Source: Geobacillus proteiniphilus | GTDB lineage: Bacteria > Bacillota > Bacilli > Bacillales > Anoxybacillaceae | Direction of reading: 5' to 3' | Length of the DNA stretch: 33,994 nt | Assembly: GCF_001908025.1 (NCBI RefSeq) | Contig: NZ_MQMG01000044.1 | Location: 1-33,994 of the forward strand | Shown: positions 7,377-13,625 of the stretch, one piece after another | Layout of the letters: the number at the start of each line of letters is the position of its first letter | Numbering within the stretch: position 1 is the first letter of the stretch | Made by a program: the position numbers and the translations under genes | Notes under the pieces: model-generated | Seen by the model: the letters and a program-made list of their open reading frames with translations, nothing else | Told to the model about the DNA's origin: nothing | The model's database searches: none

Positions 7377-8087
7377 GCGGCGGGTGCTGACGGTGACGAA
7401 TACGAATTTGTCGTACCGATGACGGGAAAAGGAGTATTCAAAGGGCTCTCCATTGTTCAAAAAACCAACCTGTTCCAATTCCAACACCGGATCGTCGGGT
7501 GCGCACTGCAAGTACTGGCGATCAAGCTCATTCGGCTTATCCGCGCGGATCTTTCGGTGCGACCCTGCAATCGTTAAGCCGAGTTCGTGAGTGATGTAAC
7601 GATAAATCGAGCCATGAAGCACCGTTTCGTTGAGCCCCGGGATCAAATGGACGGGCATATACGTCCGTTCAATGACGTACGGTTCGCCATCCACATTGCG
7701 CAGCCGGATTAAGTGGTACACCGGTGTGTTCGCGTCGATGCACAAATGAGCAGCCACCTCATCAGATGGAAACAGCACTTCAAACGTGATAATATGGCTT
7801 GTCACCTTTCGACCTTTCAATAAACTCGTCAAGCCGAGCGTTTCGTTGCTGACGACGTTCACCAATCCATCAAGCATGGCGGATTTTACAATAAACGTGC
7901 CATGGCCGCGCTTTCGATACAACAGCCCTTCGGACACAAGCAGATCAAGCGCCCGTTTCACGGTCATCCGGCTGCAGCCAAACTCCTCAGCGAGCGAGAT
8001 TTCATCAGGAATCGGCTCGTCTAGGGAATACACTCCCTCTTTAATTCGTCTGCGTATTTCGTTAGAAATTTGCTCATATTTTGGCAT
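7374..8087 (-). CDS. gmuR: GntR/HutC-family regulator of the beta-glucoside PTS operon
   Basis: This is a 237-residue repressor-type protein. The N-terminal winged helix contains PDEISLAEEFGCSRMTVKRALDLL and GLLYRKRGHGTFI. The C-terminal UTRA ligand domain begins near residue 85 and ends with EYSFSRHRYDKFVF. The UTRA domain senses a sugar phosphate in this family. It stands last in a IIB-IIA-IIC-glycosidase-regulator array, the order of gmuBACDR in Bacillus subtilis, hence the symbol; a cel-type name (celR) is the alternative in Geobacillus. ATG 8087 is favoured because GAGGG lies 9 nt upstream, while ATG 8096 touches it. It has its own promoter and a terminator separates it from gmuD. Confidence 0.85.
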   Translation of the reverse strand: MPKYEQISNEIRRRIKEGVYSLDEPIPDEISLAEEFGCSRMTVKRALDLLVSEGLLYRKRGHGTFIVKSAMLDGLVNVVSNETLGLTSLLKGRKVTSHIITFEVLFPSDEVAAHLCIDANTPVYHLIRLRNVDGEPYVIERTYMPVHLIPGLNETVLHGSIYRYITHELGLTIAGSHRKIRADKPNELDRQYLQCAPDDPVLELEQVGFLNNGEPFEYSFSRHRYDKFVFVTVSTRR

Positions 8088-8118
8088 CGTTTTCATCCCT
8101 CGTCATTGTCCTATTTTC

Positions 8119-8147
8119 ATTGTACGAACAATCATCTGTTTGCACAA
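8119..8147 (-). promoter_or_regulatory. gmuR promoter with overlapping inverted repeat
   Basis: On the minus strand TTGTGC (8147-8142) and TACAAT (8124-8119) are 17 nt apart. ATTGT-ACGA-ACAAT (8119-8132) is an inverted repeat covering the -10, a candidate autoregulatory operator for GmuR. Confidence 0.6.
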
Positions 8148-8207
8148 TAGCCAATGCGGCTTTCTCCTTCACTGCTTTTGCGTTGCCGCTCCGTCCTCCC
8201 AACCGAC

Positions 8208-8233
8208 AAAAAGCGCCCCGCTGCCCGGGACGC
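8208..8233 (-). terminator. Terminator between gmuD and gmuR
   Basis: GCGCCCCG (8213-8220) and CGGGACGC (8226-8233) form an 8-bp stem with one G-U pair and a 5-nt loop. On the minus strand a run of U follows. It lies 13 nt after the gmuD stop codon and uncouples gmuR from the PTS operon. Confidence 0.75.
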
Positions 8234-8245
8234 CTTGCTTTCCGT

Positions 8246-9658
8246 TTAAAATCCGTTGTTTTCTGCCAACGATTTAAACCAATAACCACTTTTTTTAATG
8301 GTTCGTTTCAAACCGTTCTCCAAGTCGACTGCCACGAGCCCATACCGATTTTTATAGGCATTGGTCCACGACCAATTGTCCATAAACGCCCAAATATGGT
8401 AACCTTTAACATTTGCTCCTTCTTCAATCGCGCGATGCACCCATTTTAAATGCTCTTGAATGAATTCAATCCGGTAGTCATCGTGAATCATGCCGCTTTC
8501 ATCACGGAACCGTTCTTCTCCTTCAACACCCATCCCGTTTTCAGAAATAAAGCACTCAATGTTTCCATATTTTTCTTTTATATTAATTAAAATATCATAA
8601 ATACCTTTTTCATAAATTTCCCAACCGCGATACGGATTCATTTTCCGCCCCGGCATGGCATAGTAATCGAAAAACCGTTCAGGCAAAAACGGGGCGTCCG
8701 GATTTGGCATATTTTCTTTTGCCTTGACGCGGCGCGGTTGATAGTAGTTGATGCCGAGCAAATCAATCGTGTTTTCTTTGATCAGCTCGCGATCACCGGC
8801 TTCCGTTACAGGCAAAAATCCATGTTCATCCAACAGTTCAATCAAATCTTGCGGGTATTCTCCTTTCACCGCAGGATCTAGGAAGCTCCTGTTAAACAAC
8901 AAATCGGCAATATGCGCCGCTTTCACATCAGCAGGGTGCTGGCTGCGCGGATAAGACGGCGTTAAATTCAAAATAATGCCGATCTTTCCATCCGGTATCG
9001 CCGCCCTGCGGAAGGCGGCAACCGCTTTGGCATGAGCAATCATCGTATGGTAAGCCACTTGTACAGCGCGGCGGAAGTCTACGATGTTGGGGTAATGAAA
9101 ATCATATAAATACCCGCCTTCCACCGGAACGATCGGTTCATTGTGGGTAAACCATTTTTTTACCCGATCCCCGAACAAATCAAAACAAATGCTGGCGTAG
9201 CGGGTATATGCATCCACGACTTCGCGGCTTTCCCAACCTCCGATATTTTGCATTGCTAACGGCATATCAAAATGATACAAATTCACAAATGGCTCGATCC
9301 CACTCGCCAATAGTTCATCAATGACTGCATTGTAAAACCGCACGGCTTCCAGATTGACCTCACCGACTCCATCTGGAATCAAGCGTGACCACGAAATCGA
9401 AAACCGGAATGAATTATGCCCGATCTCCTTCATCAAAGCAATATCCTCTTTGTAGCGGTGATAAAAATCTGATGTGGTTGACGGACCGACACCGTTAAAA
9501 AAGCGATGTGGCTCCTTCTCATACCAATGATCCCAAATGTTCTTCCCTTTCCCCCCTTCGTTTGCCGCTCCTTCGATTTGCGTCGCTGATGTCGCACTTC
9601 CCCACCAAAATCCGGCAGGAAAGCGATACGTGATTGGTTGCTTTGATCGTTGTTCCAT
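8246..9658 (-). CDS. gmuD: 6-phospho-beta-glucosidase, glycoside hydrolase family 1
   Basis: This is a cytosolic 470-residue GH1 enzyme that hydrolyses the phosphorylated beta-disaccharide delivered by the PTS. The acid/base Glu174 is in THNEP and the nucleophile Glu373 is in ISENG. The N-terminal FPAGFWWGSATSATQIEG and the SWSRLIPDG segment are GH1 hallmarks. The C-terminal WSWTNAYKNRYGL has the Lys-x-x-Tyr pattern found in phospho-sugar hydrolases. Full family length. GAGGTGA lies 8-9 nt before the ATG. It follows the IIC gene by 26 nt. Substrate is a beta-glucoside or manno-oligosaccharide 6-phosphate; cellobiose-6-P is plausible. Confidence 0.92.
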   Translation of the reverse strand: MEQRSKQPITYRFPAGFWWGSATSATQIEGAANEGGKGKNIWDHWYEKEPHRFFNGVGPSTTSDFYHRYKEDIALMKEIGHNSFRFSISWSRLIPDGVGEVNLEAVRFYNAVIDELLASGIEPFVNLYHFDMPLAMQNIGGWESREVVDAYTRYASICFDLFGDRVKKWFTHNEPIVPVEGGYLYDFHYPNIVDFRRAVQVAYHTMIAHAKAVAAFRRAAIPDGKIGIILNLTPSYPRSQHPADVKAAHIADLLFNRSFLDPAVKGEYPQDLIELLDEHGFLPVTEAGDRELIKENTIDLLGINYYQPRRVKAKENMPNPDAPFLPERFFDYYAMPGRKMNPYRGWEIYEKGIYDILINIKEKYGNIECFISENGMGVEGEERFRDESGMIHDDYRIEFIQEHLKWVHRAIEEGANVKGYHIWAFMDNWSWTNAYKNRYGLVAVDLENGLKRTIKKSGYWFKSLAENNGF

Positions 9659-9684
9659 CGTGATTCACCTCATTTGCTGTATCG

Positions 9685-11004
9685 TTATGATGCACTTTTC
9701 GCAGCGTCTTGCCCCTCTTCCCGCTCTTTTTGCAAGTTCATCCGGTCAATGAACTTTAAGAATGGAAACCAAATGACAAGCACAATCAGGAAATTGACCA
9801 CTTGCAGCAATCCGCCGGCCAGCGAGTTCGTCGCCATAATGCCGTTGATGAAAATCGGCACCGTCCACGGCACCGCTACGCCGTTAGGCGGCGGTACAAG
9901 GCCTGAGGACATCGCCAAATAGGTCACCAACGTGACGACCATCGGTGCCAAAATCCACGGGACGATGACGAGCGGATTCATCACGACCGGCAAACCGAAA
10001 ATAATCGGTTCATTGACGTTAAAGATTCCGGGTCCGAGCCCGAGCTTAGCCACCTGCTTCATTTGCTTGCTCTTCATAAAGAGCAAGATGGCGAAAATGA
10101 CAGCGAGCGTCATTCCCGTTCCGCCCATGCCGACCGTGTAAATTTCAATAAACTGTTTGCTGACGACATGCGGAACTTCCCCCGTTTTTGTATACGCATT
10201 TAAGTTTTCGAGCGACAGTGTGTTCCAAATCGGATCCATCACCGAGTTAATGATGATTTGCCCATGCAATCCGAAAAACCACAAAATTTGCGTGACAAAA
10301 ATCGCGATCAGCGTTGGAATAATGCCGCTTCCCAGCCCGACAAGCGGTGCTTGCACTGCATTGTAAATGACATCATGCATGTTTGTCTTAAAAATTTGTG
10401 TTACAATGATATTAACGACGAGGAAGAAGGTCAGGGTGACCACCGCCGGAATCAACGCCGCAAACGACTTCGCAACCGCCGGCGGCACCCCGGCCGGCAT
10501 TTTGATTGTAATATTTTTTTGTACAACCTTCCGGTAAATTTCACCAGCAGTAAATGCGGTAATCATGCCAAGAAACATCCCTTTCGCTCCTAGGCGGTCG
10601 AGCGGGATGACTCCTTGCACAGCCTCTTTCCCCTCAACCTGCAAAACGAATGGCGTCAACAAGAGAAAAGAAGCTAACGCGATCGCACCGCCAAAAACCC
10701 CTTCGACTTCATAACTTTTCGATAAATAGTAACCAATGCCGAATACAACAAAAATCGTCATCACGCCCATCGTTGCATTTGGAGCAACGCCGAGCATCTC
10801 CTTGAGTGTATTGAGGCTGTTTTCACTCATCACCTTGTCCAAAAACGGCAAGTTAGCGATGACGACCGCGATTGAACCGAAAATCGTCAGCGGAAATGCT
10901 AACATAAACGCATCGCGCAACACTTGCAAATAACGGCTATTGTTCAACTTTCCTGCGATCGGAACGAGAACTTTGCTTAGTTTTTCGAATAATGCTTGGT
11001 TCAT
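9685..11004 (-). CDS. gmuC: PTS lactose/cellobiose-type EIIC permease
   Basis: This is a 439-residue membrane permease of the Lac family (EIIC). It binds and translocates the sugar while EIIA and EIIB phosphorylate it. About ten hydrophobic segments are visible. Family blocks include GMGGTGMTLAVIFAILLF and NEPIIFGLPVVMNP (the substrate loop region). GGGAGG precedes the ATG by 8 nt. It lies between the IIA gene (15 nt gap) and the glycosidase (26 nt gap), so the four genes form one operon. No EIIA or EIIB domain is fused to it. Confidence 0.92.
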   Translation of the reverse strand: MNQALFEKLSKVLVPIAGKLNNSRYLQVLRDAFMLAFPLTIFGSIAVVIANLPFLDKVMSENSLNTLKEMLGVAPNATMGVMTIFVVFGIGYYLSKSYEVEGVFGGAIALASFLLLTPFVLQVEGKEAVQGVIPLDRLGAKGMFLGMITAFTAGEIYRKVVQKNITIKMPAGVPPAVAKSFAALIPAVVTLTFFLVVNIIVTQIFKTNMHDVIYNAVQAPLVGLGSGIIPTLIAIFVTQILWFFGLHGQIIINSVMDPIWNTLSLENLNAYTKTGEVPHVVSKQFIEIYTVGMGGTGMTLAVIFAILLFMKSKQMKQVAKLGLGPGIFNVNEPIIFGLPVVMNPLVIVPWILAPMVVTLVTYLAMSSGLVPPPNGVAVPWTVPIFINGIMATNSLAGGLLQVVNFLIVLVIWFPFLKFIDRMNLQKEREEGQDAAKSAS

Positions 11005-11019
11005 GTCGCCATCCTCCCT

Positions 11020-11352
11020 TTACACGTTTCGTTCCTTCAACAGCGCAAGCATTTCTTTTACAATTTCTTTCATTGCCAGCGTTGACATGACATGGTCTTC
11101 CGCATGCATAAGAAGCAACGTAAGATTTGTTTCTTCTCCACCCGCTTCTTTTTGAATGAGCTGAAAATGAACATCATGGGCGATGCTTAAGTCTTGCTCT
11201 GCTTCTTGAATCAGCCGCTCCGCTTCTCCGACCTGTCCGTTCCGGTATTCACGGATGGCTTGGACGATTTTGCTGCGGGCATTGCCGCTATGCAAAATCA
11301 GCTGGAAAGCGACTTGTTCATTGGTGAGTTGATTGACATCGATTTTTTCCAT
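11020..11352 (-). CDS. gmuA: PTS lactose/cellobiose-type EIIA component
   Basis: This is a 110-residue soluble helical protein of the Lac EIIA family. It accepts phosphate from HPr and passes it to EIIB. The active His is expected at about residue 83 in LLMHAEDHVMS. The N-terminal helix carries FQLILHSGNARSK, conserved in the family. Length is normal. Its start is one base from the stop codon of the EIIB gene, with GGGGGA inside the end of that gene, indicating coupled translation and similar output of the two subunits. Confidence 0.93.
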   Translation of the reverse strand: MEKIDVNQLTNEQVAFQLILHSGNARSKIVQAIREYRNGQVGEAERLIQEAEQDLSIAHDVHFQLIQKEAGGEETNLTLLLMHAEDHVMSTLAMKEIVKEMLALLKERNV

Positions 11353-11353
11353 C

Positions 11354-11665
11354 TTACTTGTCCCCCATCAATTTTAATGCCTGCTCATACACTTTTTTGC
11401 CATCCGCCATCCCATAAGCCACCATGTCAATGACATCGACTGGAATGCCATATTTTTGCGCTTCTTTTTGCAATTCCCCTTTCAAAAAGCTCATTTGTGG
11501 ACCAATAAGGACGACATCAGCTTTGGCCATCTCTTTTTTCGCCTGATCTTGGCCGACCGCCCAAATCTCTGCCTCCTCACCGACGGATTTGGCATACTCC
11601 TGCATTTTCGTCACTAGCAAGCTTGTCGACATTCCAGAACTGCACGCCAATAAAATCCGTTTCAT
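11354..11665 (-). CDS. gmuB: PTS lactose/cellobiose-type EIIB component
   Basis: This is a 103-residue soluble EIIB of the Lac family, first gene of the operon. The phosphorylated Cys8 lies in the N-terminal LLACSSGMSTSLLV P-loop. The VVLIGPQMSFLKGEL segment and ending match LicB/GmuB/CelA. A very strong GAGGAGG precedes the ATG. Control is visible upstream: a sigma-A promoter with a perfect cre site just downstream of the -10. In Geobacillus nomenclature this could be celA; the gmu name is given because of gene order. Confidence 0.93.
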   Translation of the reverse strand: MKRILLACSSGMSTSLLVTKMQEYAKSVGEEAEIWAVGQDQAKKEMAKADVVLIGPQMSFLKGELQKEAQKYGIPVDVIDMVAYGMADGKKVYEQALKLMGDK

Positions 11666-11700
11666 GGTTCATTCCTCCTCTTTGCATTGAGTAAAACAAA

Positions 11701-11714
11701 TGATATCGTTTTCA
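11701..11714 (-). promoter_or_regulatory. CcpA cre site of the PTS operon
   Basis: TGAAAACGATATCA on the minus strand matches the consensus TGWAANCGNTNWCA at every position. It sits 6 nt downstream of the -10 box, at the predicted transcription start, where CcpA binding blocks initiation. Confidence 0.85.
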
Positions 11715-11720
11715 ATTTAA

Positions 11721-11752
11721 ATTATATACATTTATTTTTATTTGTCTAGTCA
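11721..11752 (-). promoter_or_regulatory. Promoter of the gmuBACD operon with candidate operator
   Basis: On the minus strand TAGACA (11748-11743) and TATAAT (11726-11721) are 16 nt apart. The imperfect palindrome TGTCTAGTCA (11743-11752, 8 of 10 symmetric) covers the -35 and is a candidate binding site for GmuR. Confidence 0.75.
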
Positions 11753-11801
11753 TTTAATAAAAAAGATTAATATTTTTAAACCAACCTTTTGATCCTGCAA
11801 C

Positions 11802-11832
11802 AAAAAAAGCGCGCACGAATCTCTGTGCGCGC
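11802..11832 (-). terminator. Terminator downstream of tnrA
   Basis: GCGCGCAC (11809-11816) pairs with GTGCGCGC (11825-11832) around an 8-nt loop. On the minus strand a run of seven U follows. It lies about 130 nt after the tnrA stop; the stretch between holds no recognisable gene. Confidence 0.85.
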
Positions 11833-11962
11833 CAAGCAACTATGCTCTTATTATTGGACAAACGCCGCTGTGTTTACATCCTGTTGGCACACGGCCAGGC
11901 GGTTTTCCGCATGCTCTGCTTCCAAGCAGGGATGCATCCAAAATTCGAATCTGCCCGCGCCC

Positions 11963-12268
11963 CTAGGAACGCATCCGAAAATGCGCATTCATTTGCCCTT
12001 TCAACATCCGCTCGCGCAGCTCTTTCGTCATCTCTTGACGGATTTCCCACGTCGATACCCCTTCCTCGCGCTGATTGGCGATTTTCATCAACTGCTCCAC
12101 ATCGGCGAACGAATATTTGCGGATGCCTTTCGAACGGTCAGGGAACACCAGCTTCCGTTCCTCGTAATAACGAATTTGCCGTTGCGACAGCCCGGTCAGT
12201 TCGCTGACAACCCCGATCGAAATGACTTTTTTGTATTTGTAGTGATCTTCTTGCGGATGAGCTGTCAT
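11963..12268 (-). CDS. tnrA: Nitrogen global regulator TnrA (MerR family)
   Basis: This is a 101-residue MerR-type DNA-binding protein that activates and represses genes under nitrogen limitation in Bacillaceae. It is inhibited by feedback-inhibited glutamine synthetase. The winged helix ([25 protein letters not shown]) is near-identical to Bacillus TnrA. The C-terminal tail GQMNAHFR is the TnrA-specific glutamine synthetase-binding element and distinguishes it from GlnR, which has a different C-terminus. The ATG at 12268 has GAGG 8 nt upstream; an in-frame GTG at 12277 overlaps that site. Two TnrA/GlnR-type boxes lie upstream, one at -49 and one over the start point, consistent with autoactivation plus repression. 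Confidence 0.93.
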   Translation of the reverse strand: MTAHPQEDHYKYKKVISIGVVSELTGLSQRQIRYYEERKLVFPDRSKGIRKYSFADVEQLMKIANQREEGVSTWEIRQEMTKELRERMLKGQMNAHFRMRS

Positions 12269-12283
12269 ACTCCTCACCTCAAT

Positions 12284-12302
12284 ACGTTATATTTTCTAAC
12301 GT
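12284..12302 (-). promoter_or_regulatory. TnrA/GlnR-type box over the tnrA transcription start
   Basis: ACGTTA (12284-12289) and TAACGT (12297-12302) form a perfect inverted repeat with 7-nt spacing. The geometry equals TGTNA-N7-TNACA but the outer bases are C and G in place of T and A. It runs from the -10 to about +13, where binding would repress. Confidence 0.6.
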
Positions 12303-12303
12303 A

Positions 12304-12354
12304 ATTATACAAAAAATGATGTTAGCTCGCTAACTTTTGTAAATAAAATTAACA
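12304..12354 (-). promoter_or_regulatory. tnrA promoter with activating TnrA box
   Basis: The -10 TATAAT (12309-12304, minus strand) has no good -35, as expected for an activated promoter. TGTAAATAAAATTAACA (12338-12354) fits TGTNA-N7-TNACA with perfect arms. Its centre lies 49 bp upstream of the predicted start (about 12297), the position known for TnrA-activated promoters. Confidence 0.8.
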
Positions 12355-12370
12355 TATTTTTTAAATTTCC

Positions 12371-12419
12371 TGTAAATGAGCTTAACACATTTGCTGTACA
12401 CTGAAGAAAAAGATAGTAT
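12371..12419 (+). promoter_or_regulatory. Promoter of the small-gene operon with TnrA box
   Basis: TTGCTG (12391-12396) and TAGTAT (12414-12419) are 17 nt apart. TGTAAATGAGCTTAACA (12371-12387) has perfect TGTNA-N7-TNACA arms and is centred about 47 bp upstream of the predicted start. Confidence 0.75.
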
Positions 12420-12448
12420 GGTAAAGGTAAAAACAGGGAGGGAATCGA

Positions 12449-12664
12449 ATGGGGACATGGATGAGAAGCGCCGTGCGGAAGAAAAAGCAATTTTATATTG
12501 AACAGCTCGTACGGTTCGGCTTAGCCGCTGACCGTGATCGGCTTGAAGAATGGACAATGGCCGAACTGCGACGCGAATACGAACGATTCCACCCCGCCCA
12601 GACGATCGAAGGAGGACGCCGCCATGGACAAACAAGCGCTCGAACTGGCCAAGCGCATCATTGA
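12449..12664 (+). CDS. Small basic protein, FbpA-like, first gene of a TnrA-linked operon
   Basis: This is a 71-residue protein with a Lys/Arg-rich N-terminus (MRSAVRKKKQFYIEQL) followed by WTMAELRREYERF. The pattern resembles the short Fur-regulated basic protein A family, although no Fur box is evident here. The last 20 residues are Gly/Arg/His-rich and overlap the next gene, so they are likely non-essential. By position it corresponds to ykzB, which is divergent from tnrA in Bacillus subtilis and reported to be TnrA-activated with ykoL. The ATG is preceded by GGGAGGGA. The function is unknown. Confidence 0.65.
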   Translation: MGTWMRSAVRKKKQFYIEQLVRFGLAADRDRLEEWTMAELRREYERFHPAQTIEGGRRHGQTSARTGQAHH

Positions 12665-12761
12665 GCTCGATCTGGAGCGCGATGCGATGTTTGAGCAACT
12701 GATCGCGCTCATCGGCAACCGAGCAGATGAACTGCTTCGTTTTTTGCAAAATCGATTGTAA
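12624..12761 (+). CDS. Small helical protein, ykoL position
   Basis: This is a 45-residue protein beginning MDKQALELAKRIIELDLERD, predicted to be two amphipathic helices with alternating charge. GAAGGAGG lies 8 nt before the ATG at 12624, while an in-frame upstream ATG (12534) lacks a ribosome site and lies inside the preceding gene. It overlaps that gene by 41 nt in another frame, so translation is probably coupled. It occupies the place of ykoL, the partner of ykzB. Function unknown; the small size and helices suggest binding to a partner protein. Confidence 0.6.
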   Translation: MDKQALELAKRIIELDLERDAMFEQLIALIGNRADELLRFLQNRL

Positions 12762-12772
12762 AACGATCGCAA

Positions 12773-12816
12773 ATGAGAAAGTGCCCTGAATTTCTTCACG
12801 GGCACCTTTTCTCATC
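12773..12816 (+). terminator. Terminator of the small-gene operon
   Basis: ATGAGAAA-GTGCCC (12773-12786) pairs with GGGCAC-c-TTTTCTCAT (12800-12815) around a 13-nt loop. It starts 12 nt after the stop codon. The U run is inside the stem, so strength is moderate. Confidence 0.6.
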
Positions 12817-12817
12817 A

Positions 12818-12886
12818 TCATTCTTCAATAGACAGGGTTACATCAATATTGCCGCGGACAGCTTTGGAGTACGGGCACATTTGACC
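12818..12886 (-). pseudogene. ohr: C-terminal remnant of organic hydroperoxide resistance gene ohr
   Basis: In the frame ending with the stop at 12818-12820, the minus strand encodes QMCPYSKAVRGNIDVTLS and then IEE. This is the C-terminus of Ohr/OsmC-type peroxidases, including the catalytic second Cys (CPYS). Nothing of the preceding 115-120 codons is left. The remnant abuts the end of ohrR in a different frame, so a deletion joined the two genes. Confidence 0.75.
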
Positions 12887-13349
12887 AAGAAGAATGTTGT
12901 TCATCATTCAGCCGCACAAGCAACGACCGCAGCAACATCAACAATTCGCTCCACTCTTGATTGGAAAGCCCTACTCGTTTGACAATTTCTTCTGGTATGC
13001 ATTGTGCCTTTTGTTTGATTTTCTCGCCCTGTTCTGTTAAAACAATGCGCACAACCCGTTCGTCTTCTGGCGATCTCAACCGTTGAACGAGGCCATTCTC
13101 CTCCATTCTTTTCAACATTGGCGTCAGTGTGCCGGAATCCAAATACAATCGTTTTCCAAGCTCTTTCATTGTCGTCTCCCCTTGCTCCCACAACACGAGC
13201 AAAACGAGATATTGCGGATATGTAATCCCTATTTCTTCAAGAAAAGGACGATATAACTTCGTCAATTCACGAAAACAAGCATAAATGGCAAAACAAAGCT
13301 GATGGTCTAAACGCAGCGCATGATCGTTTGACACGATTTCTTCCTCCAT
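12843..13349 (-). CDS. ohrR: Organic peroxide-sensing MarR-family repressor OhrR, with foreign C-terminal tail
   Basis: This is a 168-residue winged-helix repressor. The peroxide-sensing Cys19 is in LDHQLCFAIYACFRELTKLY, and the DNA-binding part has YLDSGTLTPMLKRMEENGLV with the wing RSPEDERVV. All are typical of one-Cys OhrR. The protein should end soon after LLVRLNDEQ; the last about 20 residues are the ohr remnant read in the wrong frame. This comes from a deletion that removed most of ohr. The tail follows the last dimer helix, so repressor function may survive. GGAGG precedes the start. Any other OhrR targets are not visible here. Confidence 0.9.
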   Translation of the reverse strand: MEEEIVSNDHALRLDHQLCFAIYACFRELTKLYRPFLEEIGITYPQYLVLLVLWEQGETTMKELGKRLYLDSGTLTPMLKRMEENGLVQRLRSPEDERVVRIVLTEQGEKIKQKAQCIPEEIVKRVGLSNQEWSELLMLLRSLLVRLNDEQHSSWSNVPVLQSCPRQY

Positions 13350-13385
13350 TTCTTTTCAAGGTTGGACACCTGCCTCCTTCTCCCT

Positions 13386-13414
13386 ACTATATCGATCTCC
13401 CTCTTCGTCTGAAA
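13386..13414 (-). promoter_or_regulatory. Possible ohrR promoter
   Basis: TTTCAG (13414-13409, minus strand) and TATAGT (13391-13386) are 17 nt apart, about 40 nt before the ohrR start. No TACAATT-AATTGTA operator of the usual OhrR kind is seen beside it. Confidence 0.4.
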
Positions 13415-13447
13415 CCCGTTGGAGGCTTTCTGAAGGAAGATGATGAA

Positions 13448-13486
13448 GAAGGCTCCGCCTGTTTCCTTACAGAGGCGAGAGCCTTC
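13448..13486 (-). terminator. Stem-loop between the nitrate transporter and ohrR
   Basis: GAAGGCTC-CGCCT (13448-13460) pairs with AGGCG-a-GAGCCTTC (13473-13486) with one bulged A. On the minus strand it is followed by TTCATCATCTTCC, which is U-poor. It is a plausible but weak terminator for the nas operon. The rest of 13487-13625 shows no gene. Confidence 0.45.
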
Positions 13487-13625
13487 CGAAATCAGTGATA
13501 AGGGTGGACGTCGCAAAACCGCCCCCTCTTTGTCAACCTAAAGAAAGGACTGTTTTCCACCAGTTTTTTCGTTCAATCAAACGATTTCCTTTGAAAGTTT
13601 GCAGCGCCTCTTTGGGTTGCCCCAT

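Noticed and set aside
8713-8990. Small plus-strand frames inside gmuD
   Set aside because: They are shadows of the glycosidase gene, whose catalytic residues and length are normal.
12338-12387. Two TGTAA-N7-TAACA motifs considered as CRISPR-like or direct repeats
   Set aside because: They share only the TnrA box pattern and their spacing and positions relative to two promoters explain them fully.
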